Positions 34,304-45,293 of a stretch of DNA of 64,000 bases are shown here, one piece after another. The stretch covers positions 63,848,662 through 63,912,661 of the forward strand of contig CM036225.1 of the NCBI GenBank assembly GCA_020631735.1, read 5' to 3'. The stretch is from Saccharum officinarum. Its lineage: Eukaryota > Streptophyta > Magnoliopsida > Poales > Poaceae. Made by a program: the position numbers and the translations under genes. The notes under the pieces were generated by a model. That model searched no databases. It was not told the DNA's origin and was given only the letters and a program-made list of their open reading frames with translations. How positions within the stretch are numbered: position 1 is the stretch's first letter; every line of letters begins with the position of its first letter.

Positions 34304-35098
34304 GCCTCCCAGTCCCACCTCATCTCCTCATCACCCCCCAAAAGCAGCCTGCTTGCGTTCTCTACCACTACTCACTCGGCAACTAACCTCACCTCCCTCC
34401 TCCAGATACTACTTGTAGAGGCCCGGCGAGGGAGAAAGAGAGCGACTTGCTGCGTGCTTAGACCCCAATTTGCAAGCAGGCCAAGAGAGGAAAGGAATTA
34501 GGCAAGAAGAGGAGGCGGATTAGAGGCGAGCTTCCTATTTTCAGCAAAGGCAAGGTGAGTAGCACTGATGAGTTGGGTGTAGAGTGGTGATGGAGCACTG
34601 CAGAGCTGCAGGTTTATCTTTCTCCTCTCTCGCTCACTCGCACATGCATATCCCACTCATCAGCACTTCAGCAGCAAGCCTACTCATCCTCATCCTCATC
34701 TCCTACGCTTAGCTTGCTTGCACAAATCTCCCTCTATGTCTAGGAGCTTCCCGCTGCAGATCTACCACCGATCCATCCGCTACTGAGCTATGCCAATCTA
34801 TATATGCAGCTCATGCATCTAACCTACTTGCCGTCACACAACCCAACCCCATGCCTGCTGCTGCTGCTGCTGTGCCGCCGTCGTCTCCCACCTTCTGCTT
34901 CTGCACCTGCTTTTTATTCTTACTCCAAGATCTCTACTTGGTTTTTTGCTGTAGGAGCTAGCTGCTAGGAGGGAGAGAGAAAGAGGGATCGGAGGAGGAG
35001 CTGCAAAGGCTAGCTTCTTTGGTGGTGGTGGACTGTGTGGTGCACACACTCTCCCTCTCGCTCGTCTTGATGGTGGGTGGTGGTGGCTGCTGCCTCGC
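34304..35098 (+). promoter_or_regulatory. 5' leader of the right SRS gene with probable leader intron (34555-34954)
   Basis: The donor AAG|GTGAGT and the acceptor GCTGTAG|GAG match the left copy. Relative to that copy, an A run shrinks from 8 to 6 and a GGG to GG near 34930-34945, among other small changes. Confidence 0.45.
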
Positions 35099-36287
35099 AT
35101 GGCTGGGTTCTCTCTGAGGGGCGGCGGCGGAGGAGGAGGCGGGAGGGGAGGGGACCGGGGCGGCGATCACCCGATCGGCGCCGACAGCCTGTTCCTGTAC
35201 GCGCGCGGGGCGGCCGCCGCGGCCGCCGACACGGCGGCCAGCGGCGGCGGCGGGGGCGGCGGGATAGGGTTCCAGCTCTGGCACCCGCACCAGCAGGCGG
35301 CGGCGGCGGCCGCCGCCGCGCCGCACACGTCGCAGTTCTTCTCCTCCGGCGCCGTCGCCACGGGCGTCGTGCTCGGCTTCTCCTCCCATGACGGGGGCGC
35401 CGGAGGGATCGGCGGCGCGGGCGGCCGGGGGCGGCAGGCCGGCACCAGCTGCCAGGACTGCGGCAACAACGCCAAGAAGGACTGCGTGCACATGCGCTGC
35501 CGTACCTGCTGCCGGAGCCGCGGCTTCAGCTGCCCCACGCACGTCAAGAGCACCTGGGTCCCCGCCGCCAAGCGCCGGGAGCGCCAGCAGCAGCTCGCCG
35601 CGCTCTTCCGCGGCGCCGCCAACAGCAACAGCGCCAGCGCCGCTGCAGCAGCCGCTGCCGCTGCGGCCGCGAGCAAGCGCCCGCGCGAGCTCGTCCGCTC
35701 CCTTGGCCGCTTGCCGTCCGCCAACTCCGCCATGGTCACCACGACAACCTCCTCAGGTAGTCCTCGCTTGCACGGCACACTCCACCACTGACTACACTGT
35801 CGTCACACTGTTGCGGCGGACGGCATGACATGGCATAGCGCGTTGTTTAATTATACAATATATATAAGTATCTAACCAAATGGTGATCTTGCTCTTGATG
35901 CGGTTACAGGCGACGGCGGCGGCGGGAGGTTCCCGCCGGAGCTAAACGTGGAGGCGGTGTTCCGCTGCGTGCGGATCGGGCCGGTGGACGAGCCAGACGC
36001 GGAGCTCGCGTACCAGACGGCGGTGAGCATCGGCGGGCACACTTTCAAGGGATCCTGCGTGACCACGGGCCGGCGGACGACGCGGCGGTGGGGCAGCTGC
36101 CACCGTCCTCGGCGGAGTACCACCAGCTGACGGCGGGGCAAGCGAGGGAAGGGTCGTCTCCGGCGGGGAGCAGCGAGGCGGCGGCCACGGTGGCGACGTC
36201 GGCGCGGTGCTGATGGACCCGTACCCGACGCCGATCGGCGCCTTCGCCGCAGGCACCCAGTTCTTCCCTCATAACCCTAGAACCTAG
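35099..36287 (+). CDS. SHI/STYLISH/SRS (LRP1-type) zinc-finger transcription factor, frameshifted copy
   Basis: Exon 1 is 35099-35756 and exon 2 starts at 35910. The full CX2CX7CX4CX2C2X6C finger is intact, as is the IGGH box (residues 260-263). Compared with the left copy, exon 1 loses a GC pair and a G within ~20 bp around 35430-35445. Together they remove one residue and locally change the glycine-rich linker just before the finger. In exon 2 a run of four G after the IGGH box has only three (around 36050), shifting the frame. The shifted frame adds 25 unrelated residues and stops at 36128-36130, giving 292 residues rather than 346. A further single-base loss near 36203 does not restore the frame; the ancestral stop would be 36285-36287. 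All losses are in G/C runs, so sequencing or assembly error is as likely as a true mutation. The zinc-finger and IGGH parts would survive either way. Confidence 0.9.
35757..35909 (+). other. Intron of the right SRS copy
   Basis: The intron is 153 bp, with GT at 35757 and AG ending at 35909. It matches the left copy in length and position. Confidence 0.85.
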
Positions 36288-38923
36288 CTTAAATTAGCTA
36301 GCTTTGCTGCTTCCATTATTCCTATCGATCCTACTAGTAGCTTAATTCCTTGATGGTTTCATTTACTTCTTCCAACAAATCAAATATGATGATGAGCATG
36401 AGCTAAGTCATCGTCGTCGTCGTGATCAGCAAACAAATTCCAGACAAGAAGAGAAGAGATTTTAATTGTTACGTACTACTACTACTACTATTACTACGCG
36501 CATTCGAGTCGTTGGTCGATGAACACTAATGCATGATCAATGGAGCATATATATTGTTGTTAGCTAGAGCTAGTGTACTGCTACTTGTTGAGCAATCTTA
36601 TTTCGAGTTGATTATTAATTGGACACCTTAATGCAATGCAAAGACAAGAATTTTAAGTGTAGCTTCCCTCTTCTTCAATTCATTATATTCCTCATTCCAC
36701 AAATGATGGGAGCTCCATTTGACATGCAGTAGTCCAGCACGTGATTAGTTAGTGCTAGCTACTGTGTGTTGTCTAGCTAGTTTATTTATAAGCTAATATA
36801 ATCCAATCCTCCCATGGAGTAGTGTATGTATATATAGTAAGTAGCTCGTACTACGTAGATCACACACAGTGGGATTGCTTGCACTAATCTCCTTTTGTTT
36901 ACATGCATGGGGAAGCTTCTCCCTCTCTGGATTTGGCTTGTGTAAAGCTGGGCGTTTCTTGCATTGGTGCTTTTTATATGATTTGTTGCATGTTTTGGGC
37001 TCTATCGATGCATGCTGTTTTAGTTTGTTCCAGTTTGGTTCTTTTAATTTGAAGCAACTTGCTGTTCCGCCTTGGGATGGATGAGCAATCAGCTTCTGCT
37101 GCTTGCTCCAGAGTCCAGAACACGGGAAAGTACAGCAGTATTTCTATGCATTTTTTGCAGGATTGATGTGGCTTTTGGATTAGTTCCTTTGGCTAATCTC
37201 GACAATGCTAGCTAGCTGCCTTGTAACATCTTGGCCTCTCTCTCCTCCATTTCTCTCTCTCTCTAGAGTACATAGTGACCTTGTCACACCACTGTTCCTC
37301 TTTTCCTAGGGGTACTATTTTCAATATTCTTTTGGTGAAGTGACGTAGATCAATGTTGCAATTCTTTAACAATAAAAAGGGAAATCCACCTTATACCAAC
37401 CAATACCAGTCACATGGAATGATGGAAGAATGTCAACAATGTACATGATTTGTCGTCTAAAGAAACAATGCACAGTACATGGTTTACTCTAAAAAAGCTG
37501 TAGGGCTCATCCAATTAAGGCTACATATATATAAGCATGTATCAGTCTCTGAGTCCACACCCAGAATATTACCCTTCTTCACTTGACACACACTTCTCAT
37601 TCTTCTCAGTTAACTAGTTATATTTACCGACCCATAAACTTTGAACAAAACAAACAAAAGGAGCACCTACTTCATACACTTTGGTATGTGATCTCTTGTC
37701 CTAGCTTCACCACGCTCTCTGTAAAATTTGATAGCTCGGCCGGCCTACAGTCCGGCTACATGTAGAGTGGTACAGTGTGTACTGTCCTTGTGCTATACTC
37801 CACACTATACATCTAGCTAGCTGTCGTAGCGCCTCATCTCTGCTTTGCTTCTTCCTTTTCACCTTCTCACTTACAATTATATATTTCCTCTTATTTCAAG
37901 AAAACCCCGTAGCTTTTACATCTGTACGGAGGTCGTTGTTGTTTCTTGGACACCGGCAGGATTGTTAATCAGGACTAGATTCAAAAGTTCATGCATGCAT
38001 TCCTCCTGTGTGTGCATTAATTTGATTGCCTCTCTCACACTGTCATACTCGTACACACATTATCTACATTAGATTGATCAAAATGGTTAAATTTGGATTA
38101 ATGCCGGTTTCGTATGTGCGTGTTGTATATCCAAAGTTTTGCCTATAGTTACAAGTATAATAATTATGCTTCATGTTTGTTCTAACTTCCTATATATTTT
38201 CTCCGTAATAATTAAGTTCGATCACCTAGTGATCTATTTAATTTGCACTGCATCATCATATACATCATATTCTAGTGAATGGTTCTTACGTAGAAGCACA
38301 ATACATATATAAGATGACCTTCAGAACATATATATCTAACTAGACCAGTAAAAGTTTCTTCAATTAGTTAGTTGGGAATAGTTGTTAGAATTGGAGATAC
38401 ATAAACTGATACTGGTTATATAGTGGTATAGTGTGTAGCTAGCCTTGCTCCCGTGCATGCACAAATCTAAGTAGGAGTGCTTCAAATTTTATCATTTATA
38501 CACCATTTCGAAGTGTTTTTGGTTTAATGAGAATTCACATCATACTTGAGACACTCAATGGGGAACAAATGTTTATATGTGTATATGCCTATTTTTTTTC
38601 ACCAAGTTAGAATAAGTAGGAATTTTAAATTCTAGAGCAAAAGTGTCCATAAACAACTCAATTCTGCCGTGCATTTTAATAATGGCAGTACAATCTTTCA
38701 TGTATATATGGCTTACAGTAATTTTTTTTGCAGTATATGATGTCTACAAATTAAATTGAGAAACATATATAGTAGTTCTCTATGCAAACTATTTTTATTT
38801 TTCTATCTTGTACAGTTTTGAGTGGAAGTTTTAGAAACATTAACTACTCTAGATAATTCACGGCAAGAAGCATTGGCGCGCTGGCTACAATGGAGGGTTC
38901 AAAACCTAAAATACAGTAATATA

Positions 38924-39090
38924 CAGTGGCGGAGCCACCGCCCGGCCACCCGGGCGGCTGGCCAGACTCCTCGCCAAAGTTTAAAAGGGAATTTTCTTTA
39001 TATCCATGTAGAATTCTGTAATTTTATAGCTAAATATTTTTGCATAATGAAAATTGGCCGGGCTCCTAAAAGCTTCTGGCTCCGCCACTG
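38924..39090. mobile_element. hAT-type MITE, mirrored copy
   Basis: The ends CAGTGGCGGAGCCA and TGGCTCCGCCACTG are flanked by GTAATATA at 38916-38923 and 39091-39098, the reverse complement of the left-arm target duplication. Confidence 0.85.
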
Positions 39091-39494
39091 GTAATATAGC
39101 ATAGATACTTAGACTAGATTTGGCTGATTTTCTGTTAAGCATAATATATATAGATCGAGTAAATTAAATTGCAGTGTATTATGTCCTCCTGCTGGAAAAG
39201 GAAGAAGAAGGATCAACAAGAACGAACTATTATTGTGTATATATATGTGGCTACTAGTCCTCTATGAATTCTAGGATGCGAAACATCCTTAGCGGTAGAT
39301 CGAGAGATTTCAAGACTTGTTTTTTCTCTTCTATCTTAGAAGGAGACACGCATGTGCAAAACCAATAATAGTACTTGAGATGTTCCAAATTGAATAAGAG
39401 TATGAATAACTGAGAAAAAACTATAATATAACGCCCTCAAACTAGATTCTTACATGCATGGTGTTCTAGCTATTGCAAAACTATACATTTCTCA

Positions 39495-39700
39495 TATATG
39501 TATGAGCCTGTTTAGAATAGCTCCATGAACTCTGTTCTATAAAGTCCACTGTGGAGCAGCTTCACAAAACTAGAGTTTCTTGAGCACTTTTTTAGGTGCT
39601 CTCGCAACTCTATTTTTTTCCTAAGGTGAAATTACATTTGTTTGGCTAGAAAATATGAAGTGGAGCTGAAAAACGTGGGGCAGAGTAGTCCCCAACAAGT
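39495..39700. mobile_element. MITE-like repeat, mirrored copy
   Basis: This is the counterpart of 1541-1745 and belongs to the same family as 49525-49725. Confidence 0.4.
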
Positions 39701-41559
39701 CCTATATATACCACATAAGTTCAGTATTAATTTGCTAAATGATCAAGCTGTAGATTAATTAGACAAAATTGTAAGAAGATTATGTTAACACCTCTCAACA
39801 ATAAGTACGCCTTGCCGGCAATTGTATTGTACTGTGTTAGTCGTCGCCCAAGCTGATCTCGCTGGGATTTGTGAAAAGGACGTAACACATACAGTTCATT
39901 ATATGGAATTATATATATATATATCTCCTAGCTAGTTTGATTGATGATCGATGTAACGTATGCACAGTACGTTCGTCTTCTTCTCCTTCTTCTTTTGGTG
40001 GCATGCATGCATGTGCGGATTACTTGTCTATTCGTTGTCTAGGTAGCTAAACGTGCATATACGTGCTGGTCCTAGATGAAAAGAAGCTACATATACGTGC
40101 ATCCTTATTATTGTTTTATGTACTTCGCCCAGTAGTAAATACAAGTGTTCTTAATTATTTTTTGGAGTTCCTGCCAGTCAAAACCATTTCAACTCTTACT
40201 TTCTTAAAGTAAATATAATCCTGCCCAGTAAGATTAATGTTAATAGATTCATCATGAAAAATACTTTCATATTCTAATAAATGCGTATTTTCATAGCATG
40301 TACAGGTAAATTAAGTTTCATCTTGTAGCCTTCGTTGATGTGCTAAACTGTGAATAGCCGAACTAATTAGATTATTTAGATGGGTTTTCTTTTAATTTGC
40401 CAGGTTACTGAGTTTTTATTGAGTTGCATCTTGGATAAATTGTATATTGCATCGATTGGATTGTATTAAAACATGAGATAGTGTAAGAAGTTTGAAACTC
40501 GCTCTAATATTAATATATTACCGAGTAATTAATCCACATGTAAAACTCTGGAATCAAAGAGGCACCATAAAACTTTTAAAATCAGAAAGTTTGGGGGAAG
40601 GAAAGAAAAAGTCATATAAATTCAATGATTAGCTGAAAATAGGGAATAACCTACGTCGATTATCTTGTTGAGTTATATGAATTGAAGCATTGCAGAGTAT
40701 TGAATACAATGCTAGTTATACAGCTGCATTTTCAAGTAAAAATGCCGGTAACATAATTTATATTTCAGTTCAGGTGATTAATTAAACAAAATACAGGATA
40801 ACTAACTTACGAAAAAAGCAAAAACTAAATTTGTGCAAATGGAGACTCCACTTAGGTTCGACACTGTACATGTATGTATCATCTTGATTTAGACCTCCCA
40901 AGGACACTATTCTTCCTTTCTTTCTGTGGTAGTAATGCAATGAGAATACCGTGGCCTTGTCCGGCTCTCAATTCGCCCAAGGTTCACAAGTTAAAGGTCG
41001 TTTTCTCGTGATCAATACATGTTATATATAGTATCTCCGATCCCTAGTTACGCTACCGGAATCCGGTTCTTTGCCGAGTGCCATGTGGTTTGCCGAGTGT
41101 TTTTTTTCGGGCACTCGGCAAAGAAGCTCTTTGCCGAGTGCTAAATAAAAAACACTCGGCAAAAAAAACACTCGGCAAAGAAGCTGCTTTGCCGAGTGAA
41201 AAAAAAACACTCGGCAAAGACATTATTTGCCGAGTGCCAAAAAAACACTCGGCAAAGAAGCTGCTTTGCCGAGTGTCAAAAAAAAAACACTCGGCAAAGA
41301 AGGTCTTTCCCGAGTGTTTTTTTTTGGCACTCGGCAAAGCAGTTTTTCAAAACATATTTTGAAGCCCTAAATGAATTCAAATTAAAAAGTTTTTAACTAC
41401 AAAGTTTCATAACTTCTTAAGATCTATAAAGTTTATTTTGGTCATTTCTTCATTCGACAAAGCGATAGTAACGTTGTTCACAAAATCTACATGTCTCTCA
41501 TATAGTTTTATAAAACTACAAGAGAGATATATAAGATTTATAAATAATGTTAGAACCAC

Positions 41560-42090
41560 GATCTCAGATGGAAAAACTTCCTAAATAAAAATTGTAGATC
41601 TCGAAAAGTTATGAAACATTGTAGTTGACAACTTTTTAATTTGAAATCATGTTTTCATGCAAAACTGCATCCGAATTTCAAAAATTTAAAATTCGAATTT
41701 TTCAAAAGACCTCGGATGGAAAAACAACCAAAATAAACTTTGTAGATCTCGAAAAGTTATGAAACTTTGTAGTTGACAACTTTTTAATTTGAAATCATCT
41801 TGTCATGCAAAACTACGTTTGAAATTTAAAATTTTAAAATTCGAATTTTTCAAACGACCTCGGATGGAGAAACTTCCTAAATGAAAATTGTAGATCTCAA
41901 AAAGTTATGAAACTTTGTAGTTGACAACTTTTTAATTTGAAATCATCTTGTCAGGCAAAACTACGTTTGAAATTCAAAATTTTAAAATTCGAATTTTTCA
42001 AACGACCTCGGATGGAGAAACTTCCTAAATGAAATTGTAGATCTCGAAAAGTTATGAAACTTTGTAGTTGACAACTTTTTAATTTGAATT
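41560..42090. repeat. Four tandem ~148 bp units inside the CACTA-like element
   Basis: The word GACCTCGGATGG or a near copy recurs at 41560, 41709, 41856 and 42004. Each is followed by TTGTAGATCTCGAAAAGTTA and TTGTAGTTGACAACTTTTTA. Spacing is 147-149 bp. It is non-coding and AT-rich. Confidence 0.85.
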
Positions 42091-42171
42091 CGTTTATGGC
42101 CTCAAACAATCAATTTACACTTGATTTGGTATAATATTTGGGGAACCGAAATGGAATGTAGACACAAATGA

Positions 42172-42240
42172 AAGAGAGGTGTAGTGGTAGAGGAGTTCGC
42201 GTGTGTGTGAGAGGTCGCAGGTTCGATTCTCGCTGGGCGC
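42172..42240 (+). other. tRNA-like sequence (A-box and B-box), possible SINE head or tRNA relic
   Basis: TAGTGGTAGAGG at 42182-42193 resembles a pol III A-box and GGTTCGATTCT at 42220-42230 matches the B-box/T-loop. Their spacing suits a tRNA. The acceptor stem does not pair convincingly, so it is not called a functional tRNA gene. Confidence 0.4.
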
Positions 42241-43574
42241 AAAGTTTCAAAAAATTGCTTTGGCTGGTCACTTGGCAGCAGTTGCCATATGACTGGCCGG
42301 TCGGGTCCCTCCTCTAATTAAAAACATATTTAAAAAAATTTTTCCTATTTTTTTCAGAATTTTTCGGTTCGGCCTTTGCCGAGTGTCGGGCACTTGGAAA
42401 AGTCTTTGCCGAGTGCCCGATAAAAGACACTCGGCAAAGGCCGCTTTACCGATAGCTTTTTTGCCGTGTGCTCTTTGCCGAGTGTGGCACTCGGCAAAGC
42501 CTTTGCCGAGTGTATTTAGGGTTTTGCCGAGTACCCTGGACACTCGGCAAAGCGGCTGATTCCAGTAGTGAACCGGCGGCTACTTATTAGGGCACTAAAA
42601 CATGTTCAACCGGCGGCAGGATATTCAGTGTGTCTCTTATGAATGTACTATAAAGACGTTGCAAATTCAACGCCATATATAGTGGTTGATCTAGCCCATC
42701 AAGCAAATTAAAGGGTTGCATTATAATATTACTAGTAGATGTACAGCTTGCGGTATCTATTTCAATACGTTTTGAAATTGGACTCTGTACATGATGCACA
42801 CTATCCTGACTCTTATAAGCATGGGTCGTGCGGAGATTGGACAGTAAACCAATTATGACTCTTATATATCTAATTCATCATGTAATATACTACTCTAATT
42901 AAACCAGACACGACTCTTATGCTCAAGGGAGTGAAAAGACAGATGGGCCCAGGAGGAGAGTAAAGGACAAAAAATTTGGGGGAGAAATTTTTACTCTTTA
43001 GTATTATGTTTATATGTATGGATTATCTCATCATATAATAAATAATTGTAGACTAAAGACTAGCATATATGCCTAACTAATTGCACCAACCATACGAATC
43101 CAGTTTTACCCTTTCCAAAGATGAGGTTGGCTATAATAATATTTATTTAAAAAACAAAAGTCGTTGATGTGTATTGGTCATAAGCATTGGTGCACAAGCA
43201 CAACACATACAAGCCCCCCAATTACAAATATCCATCTCCATCTCCATCTCATACATGATACATGGGAGGAGGAAAGTGACATGCATGATGACGAGTTAGG
43301 CCTTGTGTTAGATTTTGTGGACCACTTGACCCTATCACTCTCAGCTGGCCAACAACAAAATTTGACCTTCTCTTTCGTGAGCAATGCAAGCAAGCAAGAG
43401 GTAGCTGGTGCAGCATGTTAAGCTAGCTCTCTCTCTCCCCCTCTCTCCCCCCCCTCCCTCCCCTTTGCCACGTCTTCAGAATCCTGCTCTGCAGCAAAGA
43501 AGGAATCAGACCTAACAATAGAAATTTATTGGGCCAATGCTATCCACACCTAACACCCTGCCCTCGTCTATATA

Positions 43575-43761
43575 CACCCTCCGTCCCTAAATAACTATCG
43601 TCATTGGTGTGCGTGCCGCAAGTTTGACTTGATTTAACTAGATTCAAATATCTTTCCAATGATACTAATATTATACCATAAATATTAATATTTTATATAT
43701 ATATTTAGTAAAGGTTGTTTCTTAGAAAGCGAAAACGATAAATATTTAGGGACAGAGGGAG
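43575..43761. mobile_element. Stowaway-like MITE, 187 bp
   Basis: The ends CACCCTCCGTCCCTAAATA and TATTTAGGGACAGAGGGAG are inverted with TA flanks at 43573-43574 and 43762-43763. These are classic Stowaway (Tc1/mariner) features. Confidence 0.85.
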
Positions 43762-44374
43762 TATGGGTACGTGCAACCACAGCTATATGTGTCTAGGGAC
43801 CTAATTGCAAAAATTAATTTATTCCCGGTTGAGTTTTGCATTGTAGTCTTCATAGTACACTGCTGGGGTAGTGGGGCCGGTGGGTGCCAGCTTTGCCCCT
43901 CCTAGTCAGCTTGTCTGTGCTTGCATAGGTGCAAGAATTTCACTCACTGCATGAATGAAGAGTGTAGAGCTGAGCTGCTAGCAGCTAAAGCATGTTAGGT
44001 TAAGGCCACCCTCTACGGATCTAACCTTACTAGTAGCCATGGATGCACGATGGTTAGAGATAGTAGCACTTAGCACTAGCTGTGTTTAGTGTGGGGATGC
44101 ATGGAAATGGAAGCAGCAGCAAACATATGCATGCATGGAGATGGAGATGGTCCCAAGCAAAGGGAAGACAACTTTAATTTGTAAAGGATGGGTGATGCCT
44201 CTCACATGCATGCCGGCTCTCCTTTTCTTTGTCACAAATTCAAGCGAGCATGAGGTTTAATTGGTCCACAAACAAATAATGGCGCGTAATTGCAGTTCAT
44301 GTCTAGGAGTACGTAGCTAGCGAGTAGATAGGGCATGTGTGTATTCAGTATATATATAGTATACTATATATGTA

Positions 44375-44531
44375 GAAGTCGTTTTGGATAAGGTTTGGGT
44401 CAAACATTGGAAATATAAATCATCAATAACTTTTAAGTTGTTGAGTTTATCACTTTTTCATAAATATTTTTTATAAAAACGAGAGGTCAAAGTTGTGTTT
44501 TGAAGACCGTGTCGCTATCCTAAACGACTTC
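44375..44531. mobile_element. TA-flanked MITE, 157 bp
   Basis: The ends GAAGTCGTTTTGGATA and TATCCTAAACGACTTC are near-perfect inverted repeats (one mismatch) with TA on both sides. The TA target suggests Tc1/mariner. Confidence 0.75.
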
Positions 44532-44830
44532 TAAATCCGATACAGAGGGAGTACTACTAATGTACTATTGGCTACTACACAGTAGGTAGTATCTAGGTAC
44601 AATTTATTTAGTGGCGTAATTCTGTTGTTGGACTTATTTATTGGTACTACTTGTAGGAGATTATTATGATTTCTGGGACCATTATAGGTACAAATTTTGC
44701 TATATAAATCATCGATGAGATGTCTTGTACAGCTAGGCAGCGTCCTGGTGGCGCGGCTGTGTTGAAGGCGTGAATGAAGAACATAAATATGTACACATAT
44801 AATATGTATACTTTTCAAGAAAAAAGAAAT

Positions 44831-44835
<5 letters not shown>

Positions 44836-44898
<63 letters not shown>
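44836..44898. repeat. (AT)n microsatellite, ~31 units
   Basis: An uninterrupted TA/AT run of about 63 bp. It is likely to be polymorphic and self-pairing. Confidence 0.95.
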
Positions 44899-44903
<5 letters not shown>

Positions 44904-45235
44904 GCAAAGCAAATTATAGAAACAATAGTTCAGCATGCGCGCGGCATGCACGATGACAGCGTGTTCTTACTGTCAAATAATCCTCAGGCCCTGTTGGATT
45001 GAACTTATTGGCCGTATCGTTTTAGCGAAATAATTTGCATACAGCCGAACAGGCCACTCCTTAGACGAGTGAGCACACTGACGGTGCGGGTGTGTTTTGG
45101 TCTGGAAAATCAGGCACCTGTTCGTACATGTTAGGCTGTGGATCGGATCAGCTGCCGCCTGCCAAACAGTCTCAGTTTAGCTATCATGGTTGAGGAGAAA
45201 ACAAACAAACTTAATTTACTACCAGTACAGTGTAC

Positions 45236-45238
<3 letters not shown>

Positions 45239-45290
<52 letters not shown>
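45239..45290. repeat. (AT)n microsatellite, ~26 units
   Basis: An uninterrupted AT run of about 52 bp, only ~340 bp from the previous one. Confidence 0.95.

Positions 45291-45293
<3 letters not shown>

Larger units (their letters stand above)
36288..41050. other. 3' flank of the right SRS gene, mirrored, no other gene seen
   Basis: This is the counterpart of 185-4953, containing the hAT MITE at 38924-39090 and the MITE-like unit near 39495-39700. Near 38250 the two arms differ by several clustered changes, more than elsewhere. No coding signal is present. Confidence 0.6.
31913..41233 (-). repeat. Right arm of ~9.3 kb inverted duplication
   Basis: This arm is the reverse complement of 1-9344. 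It begins immediately after the N gap, inside a MITE, at the position equivalent to 9344. It is shorter than the left arm by ~20 bp. In the leader and coding exons compared, the length differences are losses in this copy, mostly in homopolymer or GC-rich runs. Confidence 0.95.
41051..42570. mobile_element. CACTA-like non-autonomous element, 1.5 kb
   Basis: The left end is CGCTACCGGAATCCGG, with one base away from canonical CACTA. The right end is GATTCCAGTAGTG, whose reverse complement CACTACTGGAATC is a standard CACTA terminus. Subterminal CTTTGCCGAGTG / CACTCGGCAAAG arrays lie at 41070-41340 and 42370-42555. The flanking triplets (TTA, AAC) do not match, so the target duplication is lost or the left end is misplaced. 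There is no transposase. The interior is tandem repeats plus a tRNA-like stretch. Confidence 0.75.

Noticed and set aside
41053..41396. Short frames with repeated KKHSAK / FAECF motifs on both strands
   Set aside because: They are translations of the CTTTGCCGAGTG subterminal repeat array of a transposon, not protein-coding.
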